DNA from: Coxiellaceae bacterium UBA6002
Lineage (GTDB): Bacteria > Pseudomonadota > Gammaproteobacteria > UBA6002
Length of the DNA: 5,453 bases
Assembly: GCA_002429595.1 (NCBI GenBank)
Contig: DJAM01000089.1
Coordinates: 7,968-13,420 of the forward strand
Reading direction: 5' to 3'
Position numbers and translations under genes: made by a program. Numbering within the stretch: position 1 is the stretch's first letter; every line of letters starts with the position of its first letter. Of the stretch, positions 4,992-5,453 are shown one piece after another. The notes under the pieces are model-generated. The model was not told the origin of the DNA, ran no database searches, and saw only the letters and a list, made by a program, of their open reading frames with translations.

Positions 4992-5393
4992 ATGCACGGA
5001 AAAATGTTCAACTACCCCATCACCATCAAAGAACATCACTTAGATACCTTTGGGCACGTCAATAATGCCGTCTATCTCACCTTATTCGAAGAAGCACGCT
5101 GGGAAATTATTACTAAGAATGGTTTTGGATTAAAAAAAATCAGAGAAAGCGGCCTTGGCCCAACGATATTAGAAGTAAAATTATGCTTTTTTAAAGAAAT
5201 CTGCCTGCGAGAACAAATTACCATAGAAACCCAATTAATGTCATATGAAGGCAAGGTGGGCAAGTTATCACAGAAAATGATGCGCGATAATGAGGTTTGT
5301 TGTACGGCAGATTTCTTATTTGGGCTGTTTGACCTTAGAGCGCGGAAATTAATTCCACCCACCGATGAATGGCTCGTGGCGATCGGCGGTTGA
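4992..5393 (+). CDS. Hot-dog fold acyl-CoA thioesterase (4HBT / YbgC-FadM-like)
   Basis: This 133-residue protein has the usual length of single-domain 4-hydroxybenzoyl-CoA thioesterase-type enzymes, which hydrolyse acyl-CoA thioesters in the cytoplasm as oligomers. The N-terminal motif LDTFGHVNNAVYL (17-29), followed by EEAR (33-36), is the family's active-site signature: Asp18 aligns with the catalytic acid and GHVNN starts the long central helix. The rest (about 58-128) fits the beta sheet of the hot-dog fold. AAGGA (4977-4981) lies ten bases before the ATG; an inner ATG at 5004 is possible. It is divergent from the lipoprotein gene and appears to be a single-gene unit with its own promoter. 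No tol-pal genes are near, so the ybgC name is not justified and substrate cannot be told. The last 60 bases of the window hold no gene I can see. Confidence 0.9.
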   Translation: MHGKMFNYPITIKEHHLDTFGHVNNAVYLTLFEEARWEIITKNGFGLKKIRESGLGPTILEVKLCFFKEICLREQITIETQLMSYEGKVGKLSQKMMRDNEVCCTADFLFGLFDLRARKLIPPTDEWLVAIGG

Positions 5394-5453
5394 CTTTAAG
5401 ATCATGAATAGTTAAGGTCTAAGTCATTGAATTCCCAAATATTGAACAAAAAA

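Noticed and set aside
4992..5393. Naming the thioesterase ybgC with a Tol-Pal role
   Set aside because: The fold signature is clear but no tol-pal genes are adjacent and the motif LDTFGHVNN is shared by several 4HBT subfamilies.
5394..5453. Terminator after the thioesterase gene (GACTT...AAGTC)
   Set aside because: Only a five-base interrupted stem with a long loop and no T-tract.

Overview
The window looks like AT-rich bacterial DNA, probably from a host-associated gammaproteobacterium; a Legionellales-type intracellular bacterium is my guess. Evidence for bacteria: every gene has a Shine-Dalgarno sequence, genes are closely packed and intronless, one gene encodes a SlyB / 17-kDa-antigen type lipoprotein with a classic lipobox, and there is a dispersed palindromic repeat of the 'GGATTCCCGC...GCGG.AATGACA' kind common in such genomes. 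The taxonomic assignment is inference.

Layout. Positions 1-72 hold a GC-richer dispersed palindromic repeat. From 73 to about 4275 lie six genes (called A to F here, left to right) for one paralogous family of about 207-239 residue membrane proteins that I do not recognise. A (73-792) is on the minus strand and B (886-1509) on the plus strand, diverging from a short shared intergenic region. C, D, E and F (1513-4275) are a co-oriented minus-strand run with 45-66 bp gaps, and C converges tail-to-tail on B. Upstream of F, and probably in the same transcription unit, is the glycine-zipper lipoprotein gene (4309-4782). After a 209-bp intergenic region comes a divergent plus-strand hot-dog acyl-CoA thioesterase gene (4992-5393). 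There is no gene-free stretch longer than 300 bases.

The family. All six share one plan: a short polar N-terminus with an [VL][TS]FF-like motif, a hydrophobic segment near residues 25-50, an NPFxF motif, an ectodomain of roughly 110 residues with W-P-A-[FY], NG[ST]xGAITQ and LQSNCS signatures and up to four cysteines, a second membrane segment, juxtamembrane cysteines, and a tail carrying Tyr-x-x-hydrophobic followed by acidic residues. The ectodomains carry about 27 N-x-[ST] sequons, one conserved in all six. In style they resemble eukaryotic cell-surface glycoproteins. A plausible but unproven reading is a locally expanded set of surface or host-targeted membrane proteins. The lipoprotein and thioesterase look like ordinary flanking bacterial genes, though the lipoprotein may be co-transcribed with the array.
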